From contig NC_051140.1 in the NCBI RefSeq assembly GCF_014839805.1, positions 7,275,826-7,339,825 of the forward strand: a stretch of DNA of 64,000 nt, in the 5' to 3' direction. The notes under the pieces were generated by a model. That model made no database searches, was not told where the DNA came from, and was given only the letters and a program-made list of their open reading frames with translations. The DNA is from Manduca sexta. Lineage: Eukaryota > Arthropoda > Insecta > Lepidoptera > Sphingidae. Shown here piece by piece: positions 24,836 through 38,000 of the stretch. Numbering within the stretch: the first letter of the stretch is position 1; each line of letters starts with the position of its first letter. Position numbers and translations under genes: made by a program.

Positions 24836-26607
24836 CATTAGTTGCAACCGTTATATATCCATACGTATGTTACAACCAGCGTAATTAGTTGCAAAAACAA
24901 TGAGCACATTCCAAAAACCCAATTATTGTTCTATTATGTGCCAAGTAATTATAATTTAGATTTTCCAGGTCAATGATTAAACCCAAACCATCAGCCACAC
25001 TAATGTAGTCTATAATATGTTTGCTTAGCCCCAGATTGTGGACACGGCTGTGGACTCTCTCGGTATGTACCGGTGAGTTTATGTTTACCTCAACAATTAC
25101 CATGGGCTTGCGGTCGCACACCGACTGTGACGTGAGTAGCGGGTTTGATTCTCACAATTAGCGGCATACTATTGTGCACAGTAATTATATTGATTCGGTT
25201 GGGAATATTACCGGGTTGCGGTTTCGGCCAGTTTGGATAGCACTGTATAATCTTATTATAAATCTAGAGACGGTATTTGGTTTTAGCGTTAAGGAGTATT
25301 AAAATAAATAAATTCATTAAACATATAAATTAGAGGGAGTAATTTTAATATTTATAAATTATTTTTAAACATGTTATAAAGTTTTACCTCGTTTGGATTT
25401 ATTCTTTGCATAATATCACGTCATAGGGCGGAAACACCGTTCAACAAAAAATAATCCATAGAATTATTACGTATACAAATTATTAGAAAATAGTCGATCC
25501 CTACTTTCATAGTCTTTTATTAAAAAATACGGTATGACATTCATATGTGTCCGCAACATCGCTTTAGGCTACCACATTACCGTCAGTAATATTAGAGGAA
25601 GCTAAAAATTATCAACAAGACATCTATCGTTTAAACATATCTCTAATAGTTACCTGAGATAACGTGACAAGAAGCGAAACAAGACCGACTACAGCAAATA
25701 CCGTATTACAAATTACTGGCACATGTACGCAATAAAATGCTAGAAATTTACTGACGGAAGTTGACGTAATCCCAACACCGGCGAACACGAAACGAATACA
25801 CGAAACCCGGGTTGTTCACTTAAAAACACAAGTTTGACAGAAGAATGCACTCCGGCACATAAAACAAATCACTTGTCGACCCGAAATTAACCGCGACCAC
25901 GGATATGTGTTTATTTAAGGCATCCACTCAAGCATTTCTTTTTCTTTCCACTAAATATAGTCTTTTGTATACACCACTATAAACACGTGTAAACGAATCC
26001 AAATACCGTTTAAGCTTCGCGGCCATTAACAATAATCCTTTTTATTTCGTTTAGTGAAATTGTGCGGGGCGGGCGATAACGACCCTACTGTCTGCAGTGG
26101 TGGGTTGATTATTGTTTGTAGTATTTATGATATTTATATGTGGTAATCCTGTATTGTCACATTATGCTTTTTTATTACTATTAATAGTGTTCAATATTTT
26201 TTGTGAAGTGGCTATTCCGGTGGCTGATTTATTGGAGAACCTTTTAGAAAGGTTTTTGTTGTATTAGAATGGTTGCCGTTTGTCATTATTCAAACATTAC
26301 AATTTTGAAATGATCTACAAATTTACACGAAACTTAGTAAACTTATGTAGTCTTTTAAAATTATTACATTCCATATTATATTGATTTTAAAATATACTTT
26401 ATTTTAAACGTATGTCCTTTTCTTATTTGTTGCCAAACCCTAAAAAACGTCCATAAATTCTAAAATGTAATATCATAATTTCTGTTTTTTGGGAAGCAAT
26501 TAATTAGTGAAGAGCCAAAGAAACATCAATTACCGCTAACAAAATCTGTTTGGTGATTAGTTCAATTAAATTGATAGCCCTATGGCGCGTTATAGCCAAT
26601 TTGAATG

Positions 26608-26645
26608 TACAGTCAGCTACAAAAATAGCTGAACAAATTATTTAA
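26608..26645 (+). repeat. MITE-like end TGTACAGTCAGC, copy 1
   Basis: tgtacagtcagctacaaaaa then tagctgaacaaa. Related ends occur at 30956 (tgtacagttagcaacaaaag), 42440 (gatcagcaacaaaagtcgat) and, reversed, 43280-43312. Likely the terminal repeat of a small DNA transposon. Confidence 0.45.
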
Positions 26646-27984
26646 ATCATAAACATGTTAAGTGTGACTGTATTATTTTTTTCTCTATCTAAAGTAAAAA
26701 AAGCCTTTGTAGTTTAGTAAACTGAAGAAAAATCTAATTGATTAAAATAAAACTATAGATGAAGACGATTTGAAATTTAACATATTTGTTGAAATTTACG
26801 TATAGATTTTTAAAGGGCTTCGTACAAATGAAATACATATTTCGGCTGCAGCTTTTTCAGTATTAGTTTCATTAATTATCACTTGTACACAATGCGAGTG
26901 CAAAGTTGCCTAGTATTTCATATAAAATAATCCATTGTAACTCTTATATTTTTATATTTCTTTATTTGTTTCACACTGTCATAGATATTTTTCCTACTTT
27001 ACTTTTATTATAATTTGTATTGCGTAGATTTCTTTCAAGGGCATACGTAGGTGTCTGATATTTTGTTGCAAAGGCCAAGTAAACAAGCAAGTGGGTGTAC
27101 AGCCCAGTGCCAACCGTCAAAGAATAGAAATGTCCACTGTATTTTTCAGACGAAAAATTTCTTAAGAACGGTAATGCAATTATTTTTCGACATTTTGAAA
27201 CACAAACAAGAACCTGGAGAAAAGATTTTTGTAACCTATTCGGCTTTAGTATAACAGTATTTGCCTACAGTATGAACAAATCGTTTAGACCAGGGTAGTG
27301 TCTACCACTGTCTCATATGAAACGCACGTCAATTGGCAGGTTGCTGGTCCTATTGTATATTGTATTGCATTTAAAAACATATTTATTCTGATGGGGTAAT
27401 TTTTACCATGGATTGGAAAAAAAAAAAATGGATTATTTTATTAATTCGGCGATTATAATTCCATAATCTCTATACCTAGTAATCGAGCATCAAGGGATTT
27501 TCTCGCTTGATAGCCTATTTAATAAAAATATTGTTGAACCAGCAGGTCCGTTTAAGTGACTACAGTTCGGCTCTACCATTACTATTCTTTTAATCCATCT
27601 GTAGAAGACTATAAAAATATAATTCTAGTTACGGCGACACCGGACGACGTTTTAATCCTCCGATAAATGTGCCTTATGAAGCGGTTGTTACACTAATACT
27701 TATTAACTACTTTCTACGTTCACATTAATTTTATAAGACAATGGGAGTTAGCACTTCAGAGAAAACATTTCATATTTGTACAACTTGATTTATATTTTGA
27801 AAGGATAGTAAATGATTAAGTATAATTGATTGTGTTTCAAAGTTCTGTGTTAATTTAAACGATTAATCCTTTCCTAATAAAAAATATTAATGATTTAAAC
27901 TACACAACAGTTACTGTTTTGTTAGTTTTTCATACGAGTGTGGTTAATAAAGCTTTTGATCGGAACTATATCATTGTTTCTTAT

Positions 27985-28050
27985 ATAATGATTTCTTATG
28001 TTTACGCGAATGTTAGAATGAATCTGTTTTTCGAATTTTATTGCGTTGTT
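27985..28050 (+). repeat. R2 repeat fragment
   Basis: ttatgtttacgcgaatgtta followed by tctgtttttcgaattttatt matches the left part of the R2 family. Confidence 0.55.
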
Positions 28051-29934
28051 TTTCTTTATTGTTTCTTTTACTGAGAGCAAATCCGTAATTCTTTACAATT
28101 TCAAATGTTAATAGGTGATAGAGGCTACTTGACTCCAGGGATGATATTTACCAACCTATGATATTGAAAATCATAATAGATTCAGTTCGGAATTTCTCAC
28201 GTCCATAATCACTGATCTAATATTTACATAATATAATTTAATATTTCTATGTTATGTTTGAACAGAGTTACTCGCGTGCCGCAACATTACGCTCGGGCGA
28301 CATCGGGGCGATATCGCGTGACTCGAAATTAGTTTCCGACATATAATAGGTCGCCTGATCAAAAGTCACTTAAACGCAAAATATGCTTTATGACACCGCA
28401 CAAATTTTGAGTGGACAAAGACAGGCGCTGTGGTCTTGGTTAGTTAGACCTTATTTAATAGTATGACGACGAAAGTTTCTGATACGTTTGAGCGTTTGTA
28501 AGAATAGATACAGAATCTACTGAACGATATTGTCAATTAATTAAACCGAATAAAAAAAAAAAATCAAAAAAAAAAAGTTATTACTAAACATATTTATAAA
28601 AAAAACAATGTTATTAACAATGAAAATATTAAAGTTATTTTAGCAAATGTGGACGTTATATAATCAGCATAAGTGTTATGATCGAATCAACTTAAAAGAA
28701 TCATTCATCGTGACTAATTTTATATATGGCTGGCCACCCCTGGCACGCATTTATTATCGCGAAATGGGCAACCCAATAAAACCACTGAATCAAAGAGAAA
28801 AAGTGCTCTCCGTTCTATAAATATTTTATTTGGGATAGTGAGAATTGCGATGGCCATGGCTTTAAGAACGTTTGGGACTTTGAGCGCAAAATATTCTTCT
28901 TGTTGATAATTCAAAAAGTAATAGATTACCGTTTAGAGTTTTCGTTGAAGTGCTGCTTTTATATTACAGTACAAATGAGTATTAGGTATTCGGAGTAACC
29001 GCAGTTTTCATAACTGAACAATTTATAAGTATAGAAATAAATATTTGCGAGATCAATAAGCCTTGATCTGTTTTTGTCTTTTGTAAATATTAGAGTAATT
29101 AGAAAAAAAATACAAATTATTTTACATCTTTTATTGCTAGGACGTAAAACAGTCGAAATTCAAAATTATTTCAAATCGATGTTTCGTAAAAAATATTGTA
29201 TCCCATGGACTTACTTTGACTATAGTTTTTATTATAATTTTATTAACACAACTTAGTATACTGAACTCAAACAGAATTTTCCGAAAACAACTTGAACGAA
29301 TTAAAATTATATGCAAAATATCTTGACCCGTCCTTAACTCATAGCCACCCGAGTACGGGAGCTCGGGGAACTTTTACTAATGTGTGGTAGTCAAATGGAC
29401 TCCGGAGAATTGATCCAACGAATAAAGCACTCTATTTGCACCGCTATAGAGTGCAAAACATAATGACCTTGTGAAATATAAATAACAAACTGTAGTCTAT
29501 ACCACCACTCATGCATATGGAAATTGGGACTTAGGTCATAGAATATGGGTGCCTACTTGTGTTCTGATAGTTTTATTGGTGGACCGTAACGGATTTGCGT
29601 TATATAAATATTTTATAAATGTTTTTGAGTACATTGGTCCTTTTACGTCCACTCTCCCTTATAAATTAAAGGCTATGTGGGGCTTCGAGTGGCTTCGAGA
29701 GATTCGAAAGGTTTTTAGAGTCGGCAATGCACTATGCATGTCTTTTTGAGTGGAGAGCTCGTGACGCCGCGCTGGTCATCGCGTGCCGATCGCAAGTACA
29801 GAAGTGTCCTTGTTTTTGCTTCATAGAGAAGAATATAAATAAATTAAATTGGTGAAAACATAAGGTCAGTATAATTTAATTTTTACACTGGATTTTGTTT
29901 ATTGCCCCTCTTTCTTAAATATACTCTATAGTAA

Positions 29935-30115
29935 TATATAAAATAAAGCTGAAGAGTTTGCTTGTTTGAAAGTGATTATCTTGAACTACTAAACCATTAT
30001 GAAAATTCTTTTATTAATAGGAAGCTACATTACTCTTGAATGCTACAGGTAACATTTTATCTCGGGAAAATATTTTTATACCGGAACAACGGGCGGAGCC
30101 GCAGACAAATGCTAG
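29935..30115 (+). mobile_element. Helitron-like element (Lep1-type), 181 bp
   Basis: Begins tctatagtaatatataaa, continues gctgaagagtttgcttgttt and taggaagctacattactctt, and ends gggcggagccgc...CTAG followed by T30116. It belongs to the same subfamily as 42813-43020. Confidence 0.75.
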
Positions 30116-32225
30116 TGTACCATATCAACGCTTGAAAGGATCATCTAAGCGACAAATATACTGAAAATGAATTATATTAATATTTTGAGTCGCCATTTTT
30201 TTCGCAATTTATCTAGGTTTGTAGTTTTAGGAAAATTTTAATAACATTACACTATACCTTTCTAAAATAAAAAATTGAAAGCACATTACTCAAAAACGTA
30301 CCGATTGTCGCTTAGATATTGTCTTTCAAGCATCAATATAAATATCAGATAAAGTAACTAGCTCTTTAACTGTCATGTCCTAATTACTCCTTATATTAAT
30401 TGTTCAAACGGCGCCTATTGTAAGTTTTAAGGCAAAAAATGTCTGTTTTGTACAGAGGCAGATACTTTTGAATTAAACCAGCTCCATTCAACTATTACAC
30501 ATTAGCTACGTAACAGCAATTAAATGCCGAACACTGAAAATATCGAAACAGCATTCGATTCGCGTTTGTGGCTTTTAAAAGGCTAATATAAACCAATTTT
30601 GATGCTTGAGATTGATTAAAAAAAAGTAATAAATTTTTGGAAAAATATTCACCATTTCCACGAACAAAGTTTGAGTGAATTTCGATCGCGAATTTTTATT
30701 TGGCAAGTACTTTCTGCAGAACCGCTCGGTTATTGGGGTTCCGATATTACGTTTACACGGATTAAATTTATCGCGGGCGGCTTCCGACAAGCCCAAAAAT
30801 CAATACAACTACGTATGCAATTCTGGACTTTTCTTGTTCGTTCTGAAACGTCTACACATTTGAACATTGCCGAACATGCTACTTTCAAATAATATAAAAG
30901 TGTGAGATCATGATTTATGCTTTATAAGGGCCGGGAAGAGTATAATAATAAGATCATGTACAGTTAGCAACAAAAGTAGCTAAATAAATTCAAAGCTTCA
31001 AATCGCCTATATGAGGTTAATTGATTTTTTAAATTTCGAATCGCCTATATATATCGATATCGCCTTTTTTCCTTGTATGACGTAAAGTACCCTTTATTTT
31101 ATTTTTCTAAAGTTTATTTTTCAATTTATTTACCTTTGTGCTTTATATGGAGTGATCGTCCATTAAATAAAAGCAAAAATAGGACTCTAACGCGCCTCTA
31201 CTGTTGCTACATTGACGCAGACTGACAATAAATTAAAAGCATTTAGTCCAATCCCTACAATTCTATTGTAAGCTTATAACTGGATGTATAGAAATACATC
31301 TAAAAGCAACCCTAAAACAATATCCTTTAAACAATATGCGAAGTCGCTGATTACTTGCGAAATTCCCGTTCGGGCAGCACGGATAGGGTTGGTAGAGCGG
31401 GCAGCGCCGGTAGAGCGGGTGGAATACGCGTCCGGACAGCGGGAGGATCGAACCGCGGCTCGCTGTAATTAGTGACGCGTGCGCAAATTTAATAACTCGC
31501 GTGCGGTGAGCGGATTAGCCCTTAGACGAGGCGTGACGGCGACGGGAAGGTTACGATACGACATATCGGTATGGTTTTTTGGTAAACCAGAATAGTAATA
31601 GTTTTGTATATTGTAAATGTTAAAATAATAAATAGTGTGATATAAAACGAAAAAAATGATACTTTAAAAGAGGCAATTTTATCACTATTTTGTAGTGAAC
31701 GTGATGTACTAATTAAAACATTTTCTAATTAAAGATAGTGCTAAGTACATTAGACGTGCCCATCTCGATTATGATACCGATTATCAAAGTAAAATAAAGA
31801 AAGAAAAGAGTTTTATTATTGGCACAAAATACATTTATAATACATAAAGTATTTTTTTTTATAGACAATTAGATTAACGTGCTAACAATGGGCATTATTG
31901 GCATGCATTCACCTTAATGCTGCTGCAATACAGCTGCAGCGCTGGTTTTCAAATAACACTTCATCGGAACATCAACTTAATTCCGCTCACATACCAGGCG
32001 CACAGAACTAAAAGGCAATAAAAACAAACCAACTCAAGTTAATACAAATGCATTTAAATTCAATTTCGGCTCAATTCACCGCGCGTAACTAAAAAACTCG
32101 TTACACTAAACCGTACGTTGTAAAGGGCCGTACTTTGGAATCGTATTTGCTTACCGCGAGCGCTCGTCAATCACGCTGCGAATGCTGACTGTGCATTTCA
32201 ATTTTAAACATGTGCCACACACATA
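30116..32225. other. No gene seen (about 2.1 kb)
   Basis: Overlapping open frames on both strands at 30575-30892 have no recognisable domain. A MITE-like end sits near 30956 and a GC-rich island at 31360-31560 (listed). Strong minus donor-like GCG/GTAAGC near 32154. Confidence 0.45.
31360..31560. promoter_or_regulatory. GC/CpG-rich island
   Basis: About 200 bp rich in CG dinucleotides in an AT-rich context. It includes an imperfect duplication ggtagagcgggcagcgc / ggtagagcgggtgg at about 31391 and 31409. Such islands often mark promoters or first exons in insects. The 62-codon open frame across it is not recognisable. Confidence 0.3.
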
Positions 32226-32430
32226 CTAAGAGGAGCCCTGCCAGCCCGAGCTGGCTTCTTTGTTTACTAAGTATATTTTTCATTTATTTTATTTTCAATA
32301 TAAATTGTCTTTGTTTATATAAGCTAATTTATTTAAGTAATAATTAAATATTCTCATGTACCTTGACTTGTCATAAGTGCAACTATGTTCGCCTATGTGA
32401 TGAATAAAGCATTTTTATTTTTATTTTATA
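32226..32430 (+). mobile_element. Non-LTR 3' end, family 3
   Basis: gccagcccgagctggcttct, tttcaatataaattgtcttt, accttgacttgtcataagtg, ttcgcctatgtgatgaataa, then an A/T-rich tail tttttatttttatttt. It matches, reversed, the element nested in the SINE at 46569-46915. Confidence 0.7.
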
Positions 32431-33620
32431 CTTGGCTGGATTGCGTTTTTTTTCCCAAATGACTCGACTTATATTTATTTAATTATACTCTCAATATTTT
32501 GTTAAAAGTGTTTCACATATGGTGAAGAGGGGGGTAAGGTTCCGCTATTTGATACGTAATTCATCCCCCCGGCTGGATTGGTTTGTGGAGGATTAAAATT
32601 AGCTGGTTTGGCATCTATAGTTAATGCAAACTCAAGTAACGTAGATTTGGGGCTGGTAGAAAATTAACGAAAGATTACTGTATTTTTTTTAAATTTATGA
32701 GTACATGTGTGACCCAAGGATACTATCAGAAACATACTTTGCTTTTGTATTGACAAATAGTAAAACAAAACATTTTAAAATGGGATAAAAAGCCTATGCT
32801 AAAACAGTAAATTAAATTTGCAAGTAGCATGCTAAGACTGAAATACTTTTTTTTGTACTATGTTTGTTACTATGTAAAGTTAAATTTATTTTGTTACTAT
32901 ATAACAAATCTACAAAGGTGGCATCATAAAATAACTTTGCCGTTGGTAAATTGTAATACTTAAAGACTGGTCTCTTTCAAGCTCTCACCATTAGCTCATA
33001 AAACTCTGCCAAAAGGATCGCATCGCTGTCCGTGGGCGGCGGTCCTAACTCATCGGGCAACTCAAATTAAGACTAACGATATGGTGGCCTTAATGCGGCC
33101 CGTTTTAATTTTAATTTGAAAACAGATTTTACTTAACGACAACCGTCGCTTTGGTTTAAATATCGATCGTATGTAAGTCTGTTTGTGCAACATGTGTTTA
33201 ATTTTGCCTCAGTACGATATGTTTTAAGTGAATCTCAGTAGCGCGGCTTGCCATAAAACCCTATATCTAAATTTGTTAGGGCCTCTTCAGTGCGAAGTTT
33301 TGGGCGTCTAGTTTAATATAGGTATGGGCCAAAAGGGCCTCAAACTTCGTGGGCCCCGTATCATTGATACAGCGGTAGCTACGCTCCTGGTGAAGTTATT
33401 AGTGACGGTCCTGAGCCGAGGTTCGTATCCCGTGGGTTGCCCTCAGCATGGTCGCTTAATTTTCAAGGGATGCGAGCGTCTAAAGCTTGCATCTAAAAGT
33501 CCGGTGTGTTTGTATTAGCCGGCCATTGCCTGGGTCATGTTAAAAAAAAGCTATACAATATCTGTAGCCAATATTTTGTATGATTTTCGTTTCATATCTT
33601 CAGACTTACGCGCTTGGTTC
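32431..33620. other. No gene seen (about 1.2 kb)
   Basis: AT-rich. Around 33355-33470 there is a SINE-like stretch with gaggttcgtatcccgtgg (B-box-like) preceded by gcggtagctacgctcctggt (A-box-like spacing). The short open frame there is not recognisable. Confidence 0.4.
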
Positions 33621-33643
33621 ACTTACCTGAAACAAGAAGTGGT
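33621..33643 (-). promoter_or_regulatory. Candidate recursive splice site (zero-length exon)
   Basis: On the minus strand a pyrimidine-rich acceptor (ccacttcttgtttcag) is followed at once by the consensus donor GTAAGTGAAC, giving CAG/GTAAGT. This head-to-tail acceptor-donor is the signature of ratchet points in long insect introns. No open frame leads into it: all three frames from the nearest upstream acceptor have stops. It is on the same strand as the DUF7042-type gene, 26 kb upstream of exon A. Confidence 0.5.
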
Positions 33644-33837
33644 ATTGTTAATTTATAGTGTTAACTATTGGATATTTAATGCTGTGAAAGATATATAAAA
33701 TATGGTAAAAGACCCTATCAAAGGAAAGATTGCTTTCCAATAACCTATTGAAATTTAATTGATTTACTATCTGAAATCTGAATTATATACTGTGAAGTAC
33801 ATTGGACATTCTAAAATATTCGTGTATTATAATTTAT

Positions 33838-34020
33838 ATTATTGCTTGTGGTTCAGCCTGCGTGAAAAAATCTTTCTCGGAATATTTTGGCGGGATAAAT
33901 AGTAGCCTGTAGCACTCAGGAGTAATGTAGTTTCCTATTAATAAAGAAATCAAATGGGCCCAGGAGTTCTTGAGATAAGCGTATAAAAACAAACAAACTC
34001 TTGAGATATATTAAAATAGA
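33838..34020 (-). mobile_element. Helitron-like element (Lep1-type), reverse
   Basis: On the minus strand it starts A|TCTATTTTAATATATC at 34020, carries the gagtttgtttg and taggaaactacattactcct landmarks and ends near aaccacaagcaataat. The final CTAG is mutated, so this is an older copy. Confidence 0.65.
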
Positions 34021-34071
34021 TATTGTATAAAATATATCTGAAGATATATATTAATATAGATAGATGATTCA

Positions 34072-34556
34072 TCTATATATATAAAAATGAATTGCTGTTC
34101 GTTAGTCTCGCTAAAACTCGAGAACGGCTGAATGGATTTATCTTATCTTGGTCTTGAATTATTCGTGGAGGTCTAGGGAAGGTTTAAAAGGTGAGAAAAA
34201 TTCGAATAATTGCCGGGAAAATCCTCAAAACAGCATTTTTCTATTTCCCATACAAACGTTTTCTAACTAATACGTAGAGTCAATTTGAGCTTTATTGCTA
34301 TTGTATAAAGTTCACTGTTGTCTAAGCAATGTAGGTGTGTTCCTAACATCAAAGCAGTGTGCGTTGGAGCACAGAATATAATAATGTAATGTCGCGTTCT
34401 GAAACTCAACAAAAGTGATATCGCGGACCCGACTAAATTGAACAGTCACAAAATTTAATATATCATTAGTTATTTGGTTGGCTTCACGATATTATTTCTT
34501 TTGTTTTACTTTAAAATGCATGTTTTCGTTATGGACAATTTTTGAGCTACTTTTGC
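34072..34556 (+). mobile_element. Helitron-like element, second subfamily
   Basis: Starts A|TCTATATATATAAAAATG, then gaattgctgttcgttagtct, cgctaaaactcgagaacggc, tggtcttgaattattcgtgg and ggaaggtttaaaaggtgaga, a widespread lepidopteran element. Its right end is not clear. I place it before the next element. Confidence 0.55.
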
Positions 34557-34559
34557 ATA

Positions 34560-35060
34560 TCTATACTTATAATAAATCTGTAGAGAGGTCAATTCTGTAC
34601 ATGAAATATATTTCCAAAATAACTGGGGGTGATTAGGGATCGATACTGATTTGCCAAAAATGCAATTAGTAAAATTTTTGTCTGTCTGTCTGTATAACCG
34701 TTATAGAAACAAAAACTACTCGACGGATTTTAACTTAACTTGGTACAATTATTTTTCATACTCCTGAGCTGGTTATAGTATACTTTTCATCACGCTACAA
34801 TTAATAGGAGCATAGCAGTGATGGTAAATGTTGGGAAAACGGGAGAAGTTACTCCATTTTTTAAGCTTCCGTAATTTCGTGTGCAACCTTAATGGTTAAA
34901 AGTTCCTTCGATTTCGCCAGGATCCCATCATCAGACCCTGACCGGACAATCGGACCACCTGCATACCACCATAAATTAAAAAAACATCCCGACAAATTGA
35001 GCACCTTCTCCATTTTTGAAACCCGAAATCCACGCGGGCGAAGCTGCGGGCGGAAGCTAG
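34560..35060 (+). mobile_element. Helitron-like element, third subfamily, 501 bp
   Basis: Starts A34559|TCTATACTTATAATAAAT and ends gggcgaagctgcgggcggaa then gCTAG|T35061, matching Helitron ends. It contains a gtctgtctgtctgtat microsatellite and a middle part (catcacgctac...aataggagcatagcagtgat) shared with the triplicated unit at 47523-47891. Open frame 34892-35122 is not a gene. Confidence 0.75.
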
Positions 35061-35061
35061 T

Positions 35062-38000
35062 ATCTAATAAAAATTTAATAAAATTTAAACGGATTACTTA
35101 CGCCCCAATATATAAACAATAACTTTTACACACAATTTCCATTCCGTTCCATACGCCGCGGGCAACAAGTCGATACGACAAAAGGGTACAATTTGTACAC
35201 TCATCTAAGTAATACAAACAAATGGTTAACCCTCAAAGAACGTCTCCCCGCGCCTACAACCATGACATTCGCTAAAAATCGAAATGACGGGCGAAAGCGT
35301 CTCATCGGCATGTCAATCGAATTTTACTTATACAAAGCAATCGCTGTGTCGCAAGTCAAAACCGAAGAGCGGATGATTTATTTGAAAAATGTTAATTTGT
35401 GCGCTATAGGCTAAGAATTATAGTTTTGAGTCTGAGATACTTTAAATAATCTCTAAAAATGTTGCCTTATCAAGTAAACATAAATCATAAGTATTTTTTT
35501 GTTGTTTGTTATTTTTAAGTTGTTAATTGACATAATTAATAACACTGTTTGTCATCGCTATGTCGATATTTACAATAATTATTTAATTCGTGACAGGAAC
35601 ATAAATAAATCAACAGTTGTTCATTCGGGCTGCTTGCGGTAAAGCTGTCATGTTCTGCGATAAACATGCATAAATATGTATAACAGACAAATATGTACGT
35701 CCTAGTATGTATGTATGTATAATATATTGTTTGTAGATATTTTTATGCCATCGTATGTATATATTTGTTTATATTTAGTGTATTCTATAGATGCTTGTAA
35801 TATGTGCGCCATGGACTACTCCTTCTAATATTTCTCTTATCTCTAATGTTTGTAAGAGATTGCTTGGAGTGATATAACCGCTAATTGTACCACCGCTGCC
35901 AATATTGTTCTTACAGACCTACTATATATTTGTTATTTATGTTGGTATACAATAAATATGTAAATAAAAAAAGTAAATAAACGAGTATGACGTCTGCATA
36001 CTGGCTGCAACCACAAGTGGCTGGCTAGCATAAAACAGCACCGCGAGTCTCGACCGCTATTATAGCCAGTGGTCGCCATCACCACAATATTTTTTTATCG
36101 CGGCAAAGTTACTTTATTGGAACGCGATACTTACGTAGACCACTATGGCGGGTTTATGTATAGACGGTTGGTATAGACTGTTTAAGAAATATATTAATTA
36201 TGAATTATAAAATTGGTGTAAAACCTAGTCCCTATTTATTCAAGTCCATTTAAATTAAGGCAGAAGGATGATGGTTCTTAATAGTCTACAAAATAAATAG
36301 CACAAACATTATACTCTGGGCGAAATACCGTTTTCAAATGCAAAATAAGATTATATTTGCCAAAAACAGCATTACGCTACGTCCTCTTAAAGTGCACCAT
36401 GTGAATTTTTAAAACCGCTCTACTCGTAGGAGGAATAGCATTTATTTTAGCGCAAAATAGACGCTAGCGTTTCTGGGATATAAATATGCGTACATGTGCT
36501 TATTATAATTCGCTGTCTTTCTTTCTAAAGCTATCTGTATCATACATATAAATGGTTTATTATATGAGGTATTTAATATTTCTATTTACTAATTAATTTG
36601 CTGGCAGAGTGAGCATCATTTGGCTTTAAGATCGCCAACGTTTCGTGTTTGATTATCAAGTGACAGTAAAGGTCTTTATTATATACCGAAAGGTATTATC
36701 AAACATATCATAAATCAATGCTATAAATACAAAATCGATTATCACGCAAAATCTAAATAAAACTGCGAGTAAAATTATTTACTCTCCAAAATCTTATAAC
36801 TTAACACGCACGAAACGTCTCAGGTTGATATGACGGCTTTTATCAGGTATTGTTTGGCTTTTACGATTGATGGCGGTGCACAGGGTACAGGGCACGCATC
36901 CACCATCTGTCATGAATAAAATATACGTTTACTTGACGTTCGAAATCTTCTTGTTTTCCAATATGTCAGGTAATTGTAATGTGTTGGGTGGAATGGCAAT
37001 TGTGTGTGGAAATATTGGTTGTAAGCAGTTTTGAGATTGTGGTTTGTAGAAATGTAGGTTTGCATTTTTTATCAGAAAGAAGTAGGTGGGTATTTAATTT
37101 TAAGGTAAGGGTTCTGTACCACTTATAGATCGACATTGTCTGTAGAATAATTAGTAAACTGGTTATTACGAGAAACAATGACATTTAAACCGAATAAGTC
37201 CACTGTTCTCTATCGACAAAGTCTTTAATACCGAGAATAAAAGATATTACGGCTTTAACCAAACGAATAAAAACATAAACTTTTGAAATCTTTAAAATAA
37301 AAACTTATACCGCAATACAGAAGTACTATGTTATCAATCCTCTATTACTGTAAATCTCTGGCCGTTGTATAAATCAAAAGCGTCGCTCCGATGCAAACAT
37401 TTTCCCCTCATTACATCCCGTGAAGTCCATTTAATATTCGGCCATTCAAATTTTCTGCGAAACGAAATGCACCATTATATGATGTTAAAGGGAATTATGC
37501 TAAAAATATGTACCACGGTTATAAAAAATGTATTCACTGATATTTTTTAAAATTCATTGAAATAGTGAATGCGAACGGATTCGTAAATAAGTCTAGTATA
37601 AAAGTAAATGAATTGATTTTGGGTTTTTGATGTACGTATAATTGAATGTATTATGTGGGTCAAAATATTATTTATGAACAAAGGAGGTATCAAACTATCA
37701 TTCTGTAGTTAATGGGATATGTTTAGATATATCCATTGGATATACTATATTATATGTATTGTCTATTTATGCTGCCAAATAATATGAATCAAGAATCGTG
37801 TTCTGGATTAAAGAATAATAGTCATAGTCATTGTTTGGGTTTATTAATTTATAAATTTAACAACTTGACACTTCTTTGATCACTGGCTTTTTATGATCAT
37901 AATTCACAACGAATCACCTACGCAAATATTCCTTTGAAAATTATCAAAAACTCTTTTCATAAAAGAAAACACAAAAACCTTTTACCTTCGAAAGATTGCA

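Larger units (their letters stand above)
24836..29934. other. No gene seen (about 5.1 kb)
   Basis: AT-rich. It holds only a small MITE-like piece (26605-26645) and an R2 fragment (27985-28050). On the minus strand, CTCAG followed by GTAACT near 25652 resembles a weak splice ratchet point. Poly-A tracts near 27417 and 28552-28580. Confidence 0.5.

Noticed and set aside
25640..25665. Minus-strand TCTCAG/GTAACT resembling a ratchet point
   Set aside because: Donor deviates from GTAAGT and the pyrimidine tract is poor.
30575..30892. Three overlapping open frames on both strands
   Set aside because: No frame has a domain. Simultaneous openness is explained by low stop density in a locally G+C-richer patch.
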